From: Methylobacterium planeticum
GTDB lineage: Bacteria > Pseudomonadota > Alphaproteobacteria > Rhizobiales > Beijerinckiaceae
Reading direction: 5' to 3'
DNA length: 64,000 bases
NCBI RefSeq assembly: GCF_008806345.1
Contig: NZ_VZZJ01000013.1
Span: 1 to 64,000 of the forward strand
In this document: in pieces, positions 1 to 8,929 of the stretch
Layout of the letters: every line of letters begins with the position of its first letter
Numbering within the stretch: the first letter of the stretch is position 1
The notes under the pieces: generated by a model
Database searches by the model: none
The model's input: only the letters and a program-made list of their open reading frames with translations
Told to the model about the DNA's origin: nothing
Translations under genes and position numbers: made by a program

Positions 1-462
1 TAAGCGCCTCACCCGACCGAAGCCGAGCTCATCAGCCCAGATTGTCCAAGAGATGTTTCGGCGACCGGTCCGCTTCCGCGGCCGGCGCCTATGAGCAGCG
101 GTATACGCAGCCCGCCCCGGCCCGTCAACCCAAGAATCCGAACCCCAATCTCAACCACCCCTTCCCGACACCCGTGTGACAGGGCGCCCCCTGTCTTGCC
201 CTGAACCACGTTCGGGCGCCGCGATGCTTTCGCTCGCGGGCGTCGTCACGCCGGCGTCGTCAACGGCGTCGAGGCCGTCGATGTCGGCCGCAACCGCGAC
301 AACGGCGCCTTCGCGGTTACCCCAACGGCACCGTGCTGACGACCCTCGCGGGCTAGCGCCAGGACGAGGCGGAACGTCCGGGTCGCGGCTCCAGCATCCG
401 GCCGCCAAGCCGGACGCGCCCCGGGAGCCGTTCCCGGGGCGCTGCTCGGGGGAACGTTCCGC
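1..462. other. No intact gene; SURF1 downstream region
   Basis: I see no open frame here with convincing coding character. About 247-356 has the GC-rich third positions of a gene on the plus strand, but the frame breaks: one frame reads through NGVEAVDVGRNRDNGAF to a stop at 337-339, and a shifted frame ends PNGTVLTTLAG at a stop at 354-356. This may be the decayed 3' end of a gene. The right part holds the hairpin at 417-441 that probably ends the SURF1 transcript. Confidence 0.4.
417..441 (-). terminator. Hairpin terminator after the SURF1 gene
   Basis: A perfect 10-bp stem (CGCCCCGGGA / TCCCGGGGCG) with a 5-nt loop lies 22 nt beyond the SURF1 stop codon. There is no T-run, as is common in very GC-rich genomes, so intrinsic termination is inferred from position and stem strength. 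Confidence 0.5.
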
Positions 463-1245
463 TCAGCCCTGCCCCGGGTTGCGCCGGCGGGAGCGGCGCG
501 CGTCGTGGATCAGGTAGATTCCGGCACCCGCGAGCATGAGCGCCAGCGCGTACCACGTGAGCGCGTAGACGAGGTGATCGTTGCGGAAGGCGATCACGGT
601 GAGGCCGCCGACCGGCAGGCCACCCGGCACGGGGGTCGCGTCGGCATCGATGAAGTAGGGTGCGGCGTTGCCGAGGCCGCGCGCCGCGGCGATCGCCGCG
701 ATGTCGCGCGAATACCAACGGCCCGCCGTCGGATCGTTCGCCCGCAGGAAGGCGCCCCCGGGTTCGCTCAGGCGCAGCAGGCCCACGATCGTGGTCTCCC
801 CGGTGATCCACCCGGCTGAGCGGAATGCCGGGTCGCGCCGCTCCGTGGGCACGAAGCCGCGGTTGACCATCACGACGTCACCGTCGCGCAGAGCCAGGGG
901 CGTGAGGACCCAGAACCCGGCACCGAACTCGGTGACGGCCTGCACCAGCGTCTCCCGCTCGTTCAGGAATGTGCCCGTCGCGCGCACGCGTCGGTAGGTG
1001 TCGTCGGCCGTCACCCCCGGCCAGTCCGGCCGCGGCGGAGTTGGAACGGGTTCTACCCGGAGGCGCTCCGTGACGCGGGCGATCAGGTCGAGCTTCCAGG
1101 CCCGCCGCTCGAGCTGCCAGGAGCCGAGGCCGAGGAGACCCGCGAAGGCGAGCACCGCAAGGGCGCCGGCAAGAGCGCCAACGAGGATCCGCGCCGGGCG
1201 TGAGCGGGGCGACTGGGAAGGAGCTTCCGGCTCGGGATCGCACAT
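463..1245 (-). CDS. SURF1-family oxidase assembly factor
   Basis: Inner-membrane protein of 260 aa, the usual size for bacterial SURF1, which helps insert haem a/o into haem-copper oxidases. A first membrane segment (about residues 20-41) runs into the family signature GSWQLERRAWK; a long periplasmic domain follows with PVPTPPRPDWPGV and VMVNRGFVP, and a second membrane helix (LVYALTWYALALMLAGAGIY) lies near the C terminus. The start chosen is the ATG before CDPEPEAP; an ATG 60 nt further upstream would add an implausible Cys/Pro-rich leader. It lies 167 bp beyond cyoD on the same strand, the usual place for a SURF1 partner of a cyo oxidase in alphaproteobacteria, and the hairpin at 417-441 closes the unit. 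Confidence 0.88.
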   Translation of the reverse strand: MCDPEPEAPSQSPRSRPARILVGALAGALAVLAFAGLLGLGSWQLERRAWKLDLIARVTERLRVEPVPTPPRPDWPGVTADDTYRRVRATGTFLNERETLVQAVTEFGAGFWVLTPLALRDGDVVMVNRGFVPTERRDPAFRSAGWITGETTIVGLLRLSEPGGAFLRANDPTAGRWYSRDIAAIAAARGLGNAAPYFIDADATPVPGGLPVGGLTVIAFRNDHLVYALTWYALALMLAGAGIYLIHDARRSRRRNPGQG

Positions 1246-1412
1246 GTGGGGACCGCAGGTGGCCGGGATCCAAGGACAGGGAACGCCAGGGAAGGCCGGC
1301 CCCACCCCGGCAGAGCCACCGCGTTACGGCGAATGCAAGCCGTCGAAAACCGGCAGAGCCGTTTCCGCCATGACGGGAACGGCGCCGGCCGATCGCGATT
1401 CATGGGCCCGGC

Positions 1413-1820
1413 TCAGCGCGAGGCCGCCGCGGGCATGTGATGCTGCATGTCGTGAGCCGACATCGGCATCATGTTGGCGTTGAGATGGTACATCACCCAG
1501 AGCGAGCCGATCAGCGTGATCACCACCAGCGTCAGGGTGAAGATCAGCGCCAGGAAGGTCCAGCCACCCTCCGACTTCGTGTTCATGTGCAGGAAGTAGA
1601 TCATGTGGACCACGATCTGCACGACCGCGAAGGCCATGATGACGAGGCTGGTGGTGCGGTTGTCGCCGAGGACGTCGGCCATCACGAGCCAGAACGGGAT
1701 CGCCGTCAGGACGACCGACAGCACGAAGCCGGTCATGTAGCTCTTGAAGGTGCCGTGGCTGCCCGCTTCGCCGTGGCCCTGCCCATCGGTGTGATGGGCC
1801 GTCTCCGCTGCCGCGCTCAT
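1413..1820 (-). CDS. cyoD: Cytochrome bo3 ubiquinol oxidase subunit IV
   Basis: Small three-helix subunit (135 aa) of the bo3 quinol oxidase, thought to help assemble the CuB site in subunit I. The three membrane segments are roughly residues 28-48, 54-74 and 88-110, with the family stretch [11 protein letters not shown] in the middle. The ATG used overlaps cyoC by 4 nt (ATGA), so an upstream ATG adding 27 residues is rejected. Both termini are unusual: the N terminus is His/Gly-rich ([15 protein letters not shown]) and the C terminus, predicted periplasmic, is Met/His-rich ([13 protein letters not shown]). The E. coli protein is shorter (109 aa) and to my knowledge lacks such tails. Confidence 0.93.
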   Translation of the reverse strand: MSAAAETAHHTDGQGHGEAGSHGTFKSYMTGFVLSVVLTAIPFWLVMADVLGDNRTTSLVIMAFAVVQIVVHMIYFLHMNTKSEGGWTFLALIFTLTLVVITLIGSLWVMYHLNANMMPMSAHDMQHHMPAAASR

Positions 1821-2446
1821 TGCAGGACTCCCATCAGGTAGACGAAGGTGAAGACGCCGATCCAGATCACGTCGAGGAAGTGCCAGAACATGGACAGGCA
1901 CAGGAGTCGGCGCCGATTCTCGGGGATGAGCCCGCGCTGGCGCACCTGAACCATCAGGGTCACGAGCCAGACGATGCCGAGGCTGACATGCAGCCCGTGG
2001 GTCCCAACCAGCGTGAAGAAGGCCGACAGGAACCCGCTGCGCTGGGGCGTGGCGCCCTCATGGATCAGGTGCGCGAACTCGTAGAGCTCGATTCCGACGA
2101 AGCAGAGGCCGAACAGGCCGGTGACGGCCAGCCAGCCGAGGGTCGCGCCCTGTCGGTTCCGCTCCATCTCCAGCACGGCGAAACCGTAGGTGATGGAGGA
2201 GAGGAGCAGCATCGAGGTGTTCAGGGCCACCAGCGGCAGCTCGAACAGGTCCTTGGGCGAGGGTCCGGCCGCGTAGTTCCGGCCGAGCACCGCGTAGGTC
2301 GCGAACAGGACCGCGAAGATGAGGCAATCGCTCATCAGGTAGATCCAGAAGCCCAGCATCGTGCTGCCTTCCGGATGGTGGTCCTCCGTGAGGTGGAATT
2401 CCGGAGCCTCGCTGGGGCTCAGGGCCGTCTGTGCGTGCGTCGCCAT
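1817..2446 (-). CDS. cyoC: Cytochrome bo3 ubiquinol oxidase subunit III
   Basis: Integral membrane subunit (209 aa) of the proton-pumping quinol oxidase, about the family's usual length. Five hydrophobic helices can be seen, starting [21 protein letters not shown] (18-38), with the COX3-type motifs [13 protein letters not shown] and a terminal [18 protein letters not shown]. It sits 4 nt after cyoB and overlaps cyoD by 4 nt, so translation is probably coupled along cyoABCD. Confidence 0.95.
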   Translation of the reverse strand: MATHAQTALSPSEAPEFHLTEDHHPEGSTMLGFWIYLMSDCLIFAVLFATYAVLGRNYAAGPSPKDLFELPLVALNTSMLLLSSITYGFAVLEMERNRQGATLGWLAVTGLFGLCFVGIELYEFAHLIHEGATPQRSGFLSAFFTLVGTHGLHVSLGIVWLVTLMVQVRQRGLIPENRRRLLCLSMFWHFLDVIWIGVFTFVYLMGVLQ

Positions 2447-2450
2447 GGTC

Positions 2451-4454
2451 TCAGGCCCGTCCCGAAAGCATCGTCGTCCGCTCGCCCTCGGCCCGGATGA
2501 CCTCGTCCGCCGGGATGTAGAAGTCGCGGTTGTAGTTGAAGGTGTGGCCGATCGTGACGACCAGCATCGCCAGGAACGTCGCCGCGGCGAGCCACCAGAC
2601 GTACCAGATCATCGCGAAGGAGAAGACGACGCTGAGCGCCCCCAGGATGACGCCGGTGCCGGTGCCCCTCGGCATGTGAATGGCCCGGAAGCCCTCCAGC
2701 GGACGGCTGTAGCCGCGGCGCTTCATGTCCCACCACGCGTCGTGATCGTGGATCACGGGCGTGAAGGCGAAGTTGTACTCGGGCGGCGGCGAGGAGGTGG
2801 ACCATTCCAGGGTCCGGCCGTTCCAGGGATCCCCGGTCAGGTCCCGCAGTTCCTCGCGCCTGAGATAGCTGACGACGAGCTGGACGCCGAACGAGGCGAT
2901 GCCGAGCAGGATGAGGAACGCGCCGAAGGCCGCGATCACGAACCAGATCTGGAGCGAGGGATCGTCGAAGTGGTTGAGGCGCCGGGTCACACCCATGAGC
3001 CCCAGCAGGTAGAGCGGCATGAAGGCGAACCAGAACCCGGTCAGCCAGAACCAGAAGGACATCTTCCCCCAGAACGGATCGAGCTTGTAGCCGAAGGCCT
3101 TGGGGAACCAGTAGGTGATGCCTGCCAGCATGCCGAAGAGCACGCCGCCGATGATCACGTTGTGGAAGTGCGCGATCAGGAACAGGGAGTTGTGCAGGAC
3201 GAAGTCGGCGGGGGGAACCGCCAGGAGCACGCCGGTCATGCCGCCGATCACGAAGGTGACCATGAAGCCGACCGTCCACAGCATCGGCACCTCGAACCGG
3301 ATGCGGCCCTTGTACATGGTGAACAGCCAGTTGAAGATCTTGGCACCCGTCGGGATCGAGATGATCATCGTGGTGATGCCGAAGAACGAATTCACGGAGG
3401 CCCCCGAGCCCATCGTGAAGAAGTGGTGCAGCCAGACGAGGTAGGAGAGGATCGTGATCACGACGGTGGCGTAGACCATCGAGGCGTAGCCGAAGAGGCG
3501 CTTGCCCGAGTAGGTCGAGACGATCTCCGAGAAGACGCCGAAGGCCGGCAGGATCAGGATGTAGACCTCCGGGTGACCCCAGATCCAGATGAGGTTCACG
3601 TACATCATCGGATTGCCGCCGAGGTCGTTCGAGAAGAAGTGCGTGCCGACGTAGCGGTCGAGCGACAGCAGCGCGAGAACGGCGGTCAGGATCGGGAAGG
3701 CGGCGACGATCAGGATGTTGGTGCAGAGCGCCGTCCAGGTGAAGACGGGCATCTTCATCATGCTCATGCCGGGTGCCCGCATCTTCACGATCGTGGCGAT
3801 GAGGTTGATGCCCGACAGCAGGGTGCCGATACCGGCGATCTGCAGCGCCCAGATGTAGTAGTCCACGCCGACGCCCGGGCTCGCGGCCGGGCCGGAGAGC
3901 GGCGGGTAGGCGAGCCAGCCGGTGCGGGCGAATTCGCCGACGAAGAGCGAGGCCATCACCGTGAGGGCGCCGCTCACGGTCATCCAGAAGCTGAAATTGT
4001 TGAGGAACGGGAAGGCGACGTCGCGGGCGCCGATCTGCAGCGGCACCACGAAGTTCATCAGGCCCGTGACCAGCGGCATCGCCACGAAGAAGATCATGAT
4101 CACGCCGTGGGCGGTGAAGATCTGGTCGTAATGGTGCGGCGGCAGGTAGCCCTCGTTGGCGCCGAAGGCGATCGCCTGCTGCGCACGCATCATCAGCGCG
4201 TCGGCGAATCCCCGCAGCAGCATCACCAGGGCGAGGATGATGTACATGATGCCGATCTTCTTGTGATCGACGCTCGTCAGCCAGTCCCGCCACAGGGTGC
4301 CCCAGAGGCGGAAATACGTGAGCGCGCCGAGCACCCCGAGGCCGCCGAGGGCGACGGCCGCGAAGGTCACGAGCAGGATCGGCTCGTGATACGGGATGGC
4401 TTCGAGCGTGAGGCGCCCGAACACAAGCTTCTGGAGATCCAGATTGGAGAACAT
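2451..4454 (-). CDS. cyoB: Cytochrome bo3 ubiquinol oxidase subunit I
   Basis: Catalytic haem-copper subunit (667 aa) that oxidises quinol and reduces O2 to water while pumping protons. The haem and copper histidines are recognisable: [15 protein letters not shown] (low-spin haem His), [15 protein letters not shown] (CuB His and the cross-linked Tyr), HHFFTMG (two CuB His) and [15 protein letters not shown] (haem axial His). Length and the N-terminal extension before the catalytic core match CyoB rather than the shorter aa3 CtaD. Two in-frame starts upstream are not needed: the ATG used is followed directly by the typical [14 protein letters not shown]. Confidence 0.97.
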   Translation of the reverse strand: MFSNLDLQKLVFGRLTLEAIPYHEPILLVTFAAVALGGLGVLGALTYFRLWGTLWRDWLTSVDHKKIGIMYIILALVMLLRGFADALMMRAQQAIAFGANEGYLPPHHYDQIFTAHGVIMIFFVAMPLVTGLMNFVVPLQIGARDVAFPFLNNFSFWMTVSGALTVMASLFVGEFARTGWLAYPPLSGPAASPGVGVDYYIWALQIAGIGTLLSGINLIATIVKMRAPGMSMMKMPVFTWTALCTNILIVAAFPILTAVLALLSLDRYVGTHFFSNDLGGNPMMYVNLIWIWGHPEVYILILPAFGVFSEIVSTYSGKRLFGYASMVYATVVITILSYLVWLHHFFTMGSGASVNSFFGITTMIISIPTGAKIFNWLFTMYKGRIRFEVPMLWTVGFMVTFVIGGMTGVLLAVPPADFVLHNSLFLIAHFHNVIIGGVLFGMLAGITYWFPKAFGYKLDPFWGKMSFWFWLTGFWFAFMPLYLLGLMGVTRRLNHFDDPSLQIWFVIAAFGAFLILLGIASFGVQLVVSYLRREELRDLTGDPWNGRTLEWSTSSPPPEYNFAFTPVIHDHDAWWDMKRRGYSRPLEGFRAIHMPRGTGTGVILGALSVVFSFAMIWYVWWLAAATFLAMLVVTIGHTFNYNRDFYIPADEVIRAEGERTTMLSGRA

Positions 4455-4588
4455 GGGTTCTGCTCGTTCGAGGATGTCGGCAACCTCGGCGGGCCGGCAC
4501 GGCTCTGCGCACGCGCGGGCCCGCTGAGGCCGAGGGTTTGTCGAGGCGCCGCCTGCCGGCGACGTACGGGCGCTCGGTGCCCCTGGGA

Positions 4589-5755
4589 TCAGTGGTTCAT
4601 CTGTGCGGGGGCGGGACCGTCATGCTTCGGGCCGGGCATGGAGTGGCCCTGATGCGCGTCGGGATGCTGGGCCGGGCCGTTCACCCTCGGATCCAGCGCG
4701 TCGGGCTTCATGCCCTGGGGCTGCACGTCGCCGCGCGGCGGGCGGCCCGAGGCCGGGAAGGTCGCGCCCTGGGCCTCGTCGCCCTGCTCGGCGTGCCGGT
4801 TGTCGTATTCGAGCCTGGCGCGGTTCTCCTGGCTGTGCTTGCCGGCGCCCCCATTCGCGTCGATGTGCATCATCTCGCTCATGCACATCTTGCCCGGCAC
4901 CGCGCACATGTTGAGGATCGCGCCGTAGAGCCCCTGGTCGACGCCCGAGAAGTAGCGCACCGGCTCCTGCTCGCTCGGCTTCTCGAGCTTGAGATAGGCC
5001 TCGCGACTCAGCTCCGTCTCACTGGCCCTGGCCTTGGCGACCCACAGATCGAAGCCGTCCCGGGTGAGCCCGTGGAACTTGAAGTTCATGCGCGAGAAGC
5101 CGGCCCCGCTGTAATTGGCCGAGAAGCCGTCGAAGACGCCCTCCTTGTTCACCACGGCGTGCAGCTTCGTCTCCATGCCGGCCATGGCGTAGATCTGGCC
5201 GGCCAGGGCCGGGATGTAGAACGAATTCATGATCGACGCGGAGGTGATCTTGAACGTGATCGGCACGTCCACGGGCGCGGCGAGCTCGTTGACCGTCGCG
5301 ATGCCCTGGTCTGGGTAGAAGAACAGCCATTTCCAATCGAGTGCGACGACTTCGACGATGAGCGGTTTGACGTCCGCCGGCAGCGGCCGCGACGCGTCGA
5401 GGCGGCTGAGGGGCCGATAGGGATCGAGCGTGTGGGTGCTGATCCAAGTGAGCGCCCCGAGAGCGATGATGATGACGAGCGGCGCCGACCAGATCACCAC
5501 CTCGAGCTGCGTCGAGTGATGCCAGTCGGGATCGTAGGCCGCGTCCGTGTTCGAGTGGCGGTAGCGCCACGCGAACAGCAGCGTCAGGGCGATGACGGGC
5601 ACGATGATGAGCAGCATCAGCCCGGTCGAGGCGAGGATCAGGTCGCGCTGTCGGGCCGCGATGTCACCCGAGGGCTGCATCACCACCAGGTTGCAGCCGG
5701 ACAGCAGGCCGAACAGGGGAGCCAGTGCGAGGCCGCGAAGAAGTCTGAGGGACAT
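4589..5755 (-). CDS. cyoA: Cytochrome bo3 ubiquinol oxidase subunit II (lipoprotein)
   Basis: Subunit II of the quinol oxidase. The ATG used starts a lipoprotein signal peptide ending in the lipobox LLSGC (Cys 21); an upstream in-frame ATG adding 70 residues is rejected. Two membrane helices follow and then the cupredoxin domain ([20 protein letters not shown]), without the CuA-binding Cys pair, as expected for a quinol rather than cytochrome c oxidase. At 388 aa it is about 70 residues longer than E. coli CyoA (315 aa). The excess is a hydrophilic C-terminal tail (about 302-388) whose last 27 residues are rich in His and Met ([19 protein letters not shown]). First gene of cyoABCD; the promoter should lie in 5756-6183. 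Confidence 0.95.
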   Translation of the reverse strand: MSLRLLRGLALAPLFGLLSGCNLVVMQPSGDIAARQRDLILASTGLMLLIIVPVIALTLLFAWRYRHSNTDAAYDPDWHHSTQLEVVIWSAPLVIIIALGALTWISTHTLDPYRPLSRLDASRPLPADVKPLIVEVVALDWKWLFFYPDQGIATVNELAAPVDVPITFKITSASIMNSFYIPALAGQIYAMAGMETKLHAVVNKEGVFDGFSANYSGAGFSRMNFKFHGLTRDGFDLWVAKARASETELSREAYLKLEKPSEQEPVRYFSGVDQGLYGAILNMCAVPGKMCMSEMMHIDANGGAGKHSQENRARLEYDNRHAEQGDEAQGATFPASGRPPRGDVQPQGMKPDALDPRVNGPAQHPDAHQGHSMPGPKHDGPAPAQMNH

Positions 5756-6183
5756 CAGATCAATCGGTGCAGGGGCGTGGGACAAAAGGTTCGGGGGCAG
5801 GGACTCGGGTGCGAAGTGTCGGGCCTCATGAGGAGGCCCCGCCCGAATCGCCCTCCCCTCATGCGCCGTCGATCGGCACGCCTCGGGAACGGCGCGGTTT
5901 TCTGCGCTGCAGCACGGCGTCGTGACAAGTGCAAGAGATGTCTCACCCACCGGCGCACCGAGCATGGCAGGGTTGATCCGGGGGAGTGGATGACGGAAGC
6001 GCTCGGTCGATAGACCCTCGAATCAGGCCGGCGCCGGCCGGAGGCGGGGGGCTCGCGTCACGGGGTCTCGCCCCGCCCTGCTTTGCTGCGGCGCACGCCT
6101 GCGCCATAACCCGCCGCCACAGGCCCGATCGACCGCACGCGGCGGCCCCATCGCCTCGCGGCCCAGGACATGAATTGCCGACG
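5756..6183. other. Divergent promoter region, cyoA / MFS transporter
   Basis: A 428-bp gap between two genes transcribed away from each other, so it should carry both promoters. I found no coding frame, no clear operator and no sigma-54 motif. The least GC-rich part (about 5885-5950, around GTCGTGACAAGTGCAAGAGA) is the best place to look for the cyoA promoter, but I cannot assign -35/-10 elements with confidence. Confidence 0.45.
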
Positions 6184-7518
6184 ATGAGTTCAGATCACGC
6201 CCTCCCCTCCTCGACGCCTCTCGAACGCGACGCGCGACTGGTCTCGACGGACCACAAGGTCGCCCCCAGCGAGATCGCCATCGGCGTCGTCATTGGCCGC
6301 ACCTCGGAGTTCTTCGACTTCTTCACCTACGGCATCGCCTCGGTGCTGGTCTTCCCGAAGGTCTTCTTCCCCTTCGTCGATCCGCTGCGCGCGACGCTCT
6401 ACGCCTTCGCGGTGTTTGCCCTCGCCTTCATCGCGCGGCCGATCGGGTCCGTGATCTTCATGGCGATCGACCGGCGCTACGGACGCGGCGTCAAGCTGAC
6501 GATCGCCCTCTTCCTCCTCGGCGGCTCGACGGCGGCGATCAGCTTCCTGCCGAATTACGACCATCTCGGCGCGACCGCCATCGTGCTGCTCGCGGCCTTC
6601 CGGATCGGACAGGGCCTCGCCCTCGGCGGGGCCTGGGATGGTCTCGCCTCGCTGCTGGCCCTGAACGCGCCAGAAGATCGGCGCGGCTGGTACGCGATGA
6701 TGCCCCAGCTCGGCGCCCCGCTGGGCTTCATGCTGGCGAGCGCCCTGTTCTCGTTCTTCCTCGTCAACCTGACGTCCGAGGACTTCCTCGACTGGGGCTG
6801 GCGCTATCCGTTCTACGTCGCGTTCGCGATCAACGTCGTGGCCCTCTTCGCGCGCCTGCGCCTCGTCGGCACCGACGAGTTCTCGGCGCTCCTCGAGAAG
6901 CAGGAGCTTGCCCCCGTCCCCGTCCTCGAAGTGGTTCGGGTGCATGGCCGCGACATCATGATCGGTGCCGTCGTGCCATTGGCGAGCTACGCGCTCTTCC
7001 ACCTCGTCACGGTCTTCCCGATCAGCTGGATCACGCTGTTCACGCAGCGGTCCGCGGGCGAATTCCTGATGGTGCAGTTCGCCGGCGCGCTGATCGGCGC
7101 GGGCGCGATCGTGGCCTCGGGGCTGATCGCGGACCAGATCGGGCGGCGCACCCTCGTGGGGATCTCGGCGGCCCTGATCGGGGTGTTCGCCCTCGGCAGC
7201 ATCATCGCGCCACTCGTGTTCGGCGACAGCGAGATCGGCCAGACGATCTACGTCGTGGTGGGCTTCGGGCTGCTCGGCCTGTCCTATGGCCAGACCGCCG
7301 GCGCGGTGTCGTCGAACTTCAACAACCGCTACCGCTATACCGGCTCGGCCCTGACCTCCGACCTCGCCTGGTTCGTCGGAGCAGGATTCGCGCCGCTCGT
7401 GGCCCTCAGCCTGTCGAGCCGCTTCGGCCTCGCTTGGGTCGGTGTCTACCTGCTCTCGGGCGCGGTCGCGACGCTGTCGGCGCTCGCACTGAACAAGCGC
7501 TTCATGCGGGAAGCCTGA
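6184..7518 (+). CDS. MFS transporter, metabolite:H+ symporter type
   Basis: Inner-membrane carrier of 444 aa with about 12 hydrophobic helices. It opens with the MHS-family pattern FFDFFTYGIASVLVFPKVFFP and has the loop signature RPIGSVIFMAIDRRYGRG after helix 3 and DQIGRRTLVG in the C-terminal half; relatives carry dicarboxylates, betaines or aromatic acids, and substrate cannot be told from sequence. The ATG after CCGACG is preferred over an in-frame start 198 nt upstream whose leader is Pro/Ala/Arg-rich and lacks MHS similarity. It is divergent from cyoA, an arrangement that suggests shared control with respiration but proves nothing about function. Confidence 0.85.
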   Translation: MSSDHALPSSTPLERDARLVSTDHKVAPSEIAIGVVIGRTSEFFDFFTYGIASVLVFPKVFFPFVDPLRATLYAFAVFALAFIARPIGSVIFMAIDRRYGRGVKLTIALFLLGGSTAAISFLPNYDHLGATAIVLLAAFRIGQGLALGGAWDGLASLLALNAPEDRRGWYAMMPQLGAPLGFMLASALFSFFLVNLTSEDFLDWGWRYPFYVAFAINVVALFARLRLVGTDEFSALLEKQELAPVPVLEVVRVHGRDIMIGAVVPLASYALFHLVTVFPISWITLFTQRSAGEFLMVQFAGALIGAGAIVASGLIADQIGRRTLVGISAALIGVFALGSIIAPLVFGDSEIGQTIYVVVGFGLLGLSYGQTAGAVSSNFNNRYRYTGSALTSDLAWFVGAGFAPLVALSLSSRFGLAWVGVYLLSGAVATLSALALNKRFMREA

Positions 7519-7526
7519 GGGGCAGC

Positions 7527-7559
7527 GCGGCGGGACGGATCTAGACCCGGTCCCGCCGC
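7527..7559. terminator. Bidirectional hairpin terminator
   Basis: A perfect 10-bp stem (GCGGCGGGAC / GTCCCGCCGC) with a 13-nt loop lies between the convergent ends of the MFS gene (stop at 7518) and the small gene ending at 7567, so it can end both transcripts. Confidence 0.6.
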
Positions 7560-7566
7560 GGGCGCG

Positions 7567-7767
7567 TCAGCGTCCGCCGATGCCCGGACCGAGCAGGCGC
7601 TCGATCTCGGCCTCTCCGCGCCGGCGCGCGAGGGCCTCCGAGGCATGGGGCTTGTCCGACCGCTGCAGGAGCTTGCCGCGCTCGCGGATGACCCAGGTGA
7701 AATGCCCCTCGGGCTTCTCGCAGGGCTTGATCTCAAGGGAGTAGGGGTAGCTCGTATCAGTGCTCAT
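7567..7767 (-). CDS. Small conserved-looking hypothetical protein
   Basis: A 66-aa soluble protein with no signal peptide, starting STDTSYPYSLEIKPCEKPEG and including FTWVIRERGKLLQRSDKP and a charged C-terminal ARRRGEAEIERLLG. I do not recognise a named function. The start used is the ATG directly before STDTSYPY; an upstream in-frame ATG would add 38 Arg/Ser-rich residues. It is convergent with the MFS gene and shares the hairpin terminator at 7527-7559. Codon use fits the genome. Confidence 0.65.
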   Translation of the reverse strand: MSTDTSYPYSLEIKPCEKPEGHFTWVIRERGKLLQRSDKPHASEALARRRGEAEIERLLGPGIGGR

Positions 7768-7949
7768 GCCACCGATATGGCCCACGCGGGCGCCCCCCGC
7801 TACCGGCCCGGCATCCTTAAATCGTCGCCGGCGGGAACTTTCTTGCGCCGAAGGTGCTGAACCATTCCGATCGCCCGGCATCGCCCTCGGTCGGAGGCTG
7901 CGTCGCAGAACACCGATCCCGACCGTCCCCGACAGATCGAGCCGAAGCC

Positions 7950-8144
7950 GTGATCGAGATTGAGATCGCCCCCCATTCGAACCTGTCGGGCTCTGCCTTC
8001 GGCGCCGTCGCCCACGGGGTTGCGGAGGGGCTCGGGCGATTGTTCCCGCCGGTCCCTGCGCCCGCGGACCGGGAACGGGGGGACGAGCGAGGCGGGACGG
8101 GCGAAGGGGATTCGTCGATCGCGCCGGACCGGGCCGGCGCGTGA
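7950..8144 (+). CDS. Small hypothetical protein, first of an overlapping pair
   Basis: A 64-aa frame starting at GTG (IEIEIAPHSNLSGSAFGAVA) that I do not recognise. Third codon positions are strongly G/C from this GTG onward but not in the 96 nt of open frame before it, which favours this start. The C-terminal half is charged and low in hydrophobics. Its stop overlaps the start of the next frame by 4 nt (GTGA), the arrangement of translationally coupled genes. No clear ribosome-binding site is visible, so the call is tentative. Confidence 0.4.
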   Translation: MIEIEIAPHSNLSGSAFGAVAHGVAEGLGRLFPPVPAPADRERGDERGGTGEGDSSIAPDRAGA

Positions 8145-8368
8145 CGGCGCAGCTTGTCCCGGATCACATCGCCGCGATGACGGCGGCCTGCGGATGCCTG
8201 CCGCGGCGATTGGCGAACGAGGGTCTGCGCGACAGCCTCGCGATCGGGCCCGAGGCGACGACCATCGACCCGGTCGGCGTGCGCGACCTGACCCCGGAGA
8301 TCGCCGTGCGATTCAGGCACTGCCGGCACGGGACGGGTCTCGACATTCGGGCGACGGCGAAGCCGTAG
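8141..8368 (+). CDS. Small hypothetical protein with terminator at its stop codon
   Basis: A 75-aa frame with a GTG start (TAQLVPDHIAAMTAACGCLP). It has Cys at residues 18, 20 and 61 and a C-terminal stretch TPEIAVRFRHCRHGTG, but no motif I can name. Third positions are about 90 per cent G or C, as in real genes here. It overlaps the previous frame by 4 nt, and a 9-bp hairpin begins on its last stop-codon base (8368-8390); both support a real transcription unit. Function unknown. Confidence 0.45.
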   Translation: MTAQLVPDHIAAMTAACGCLPRRLANEGLRDSLAIGPEATTIDPVGVRDLTPEIAVRFRHCRHGTGLDIRATAKP

Positions 8369-8390
8369 GCGCGGGCCGGGAGCCCGCGCC
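8368..8390 (+). terminator. Hairpin terminator at the stop codon
   Basis: A perfect 9-bp stem (GGCGCGGGC / GCCCGCGCC) with a 5-nt loop begins at the final base of the stop codon of the 8141-8368 frame. The convergent small gene ending at 8422 could use it too. Confidence 0.55.
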
Positions 8391-8421
8391 GACTTACGGG
8401 CCGACCAAGCCGCCCTTGCGC

Positions 8422-8637
8422 TCAGGCCTCGCGCTCGGCCTCTTCGGCCGGCTGCGCCTCGGCCTCGGTCTCCGGCTTCTGCGGCTCGGGCTTGAACGGG
8501 GTTCGGCGCGACCGGTTCGAGGGCGCCTTCTCGGGCTTCTCGATCGCCGCCGTCTGCTCCGCGATGCGCTTGGCCCGGGCGTTGAAGTCGCTCATCGAGA
8601 TCGAGCGCGCATGGCCGCTCCGGTTGTCGTTTGCCAT
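8422..8637 (-). CDS. Small hydrophilic hypothetical protein
   Basis: A 71-aa protein without membrane segments. The N-terminal half (ANDNRSGHARSISMSDFNARAKRIAEQ) could be helical; the C-terminal half is Lys/Pro/Glu-rich and probably disordered (EPQKPETEAEAQPAEEAERE). Charge shifts from basic to acidic along its length. I do not recognise it. It is the last of three small minus-strand genes (8422-9199) that may share a promoter upstream of 9199. Confidence 0.6.
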   Translation of the reverse strand: MANDNRSGHARSISMSDFNARAKRIAEQTAAIEKPEKAPSNRSRRTPFKPEPQKPETEAEAQPAEEAEREA

Positions 8638-8696
8638 CTGGGCCTCCGTGCTGCCCAGCGCGCAGGATGCGCCCGGGCTCGTCTGGGATCCGGCCC

Positions 8697-8906
8697 TCAG
8701 GAGGCCGGGTTCGAGGTCCGCGAGGCTGCCACGAGTTCGGGCTCCCGCGCTTCGCAGGTGCCCGCTTCCGTGCTGCGGATGCGGTAGCCGGGCTGCTCGG
8801 CGGCGTCGGGCAGCAGGCTCACGATCTCGTAGATCCGGTTGGCATTGCGCGCGGCCGCCTGACTGCGCAGGCGGACGAGCTGGCCAAGCCGAAACTTGTG
8901 GGGCAT
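8697..8906 (-). CDS. Small hypothetical protein (PHKFRLGQLVRL type)
   Basis: A 69-aa soluble protein starting PHKFRLGQLVRLRSQAAARN, followed by YEIVSLLPDAAEQPGYRIRS. The pattern of alternating hydrophobic strands with a conserved-looking PGYRIRS resembles small SH3-like proteins often seen in Rhizobiales and Methylobacterium, but I cannot name a family. The middle gene of the 8422-9199 set; third-position GC and compact spacing support it as real. Confidence 0.6.
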   Translation of the reverse strand: MPHKFRLGQLVRLRSQAAARNANRIYEIVSLLPDAAEQPGYRIRSTEAGTCEAREPELVAASRTSNPAS

Positions 8907-8929
8907 GCCGGCTCTCTCCGGTCGCGGGA

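Noticed and set aside
2361-4652. A long plus-strand frame opposite cyoB
   Set aside because: His/Asp/Glu-rich artefact of reading cyoB backwards; the cyoB histidine ligands are unmistakable.
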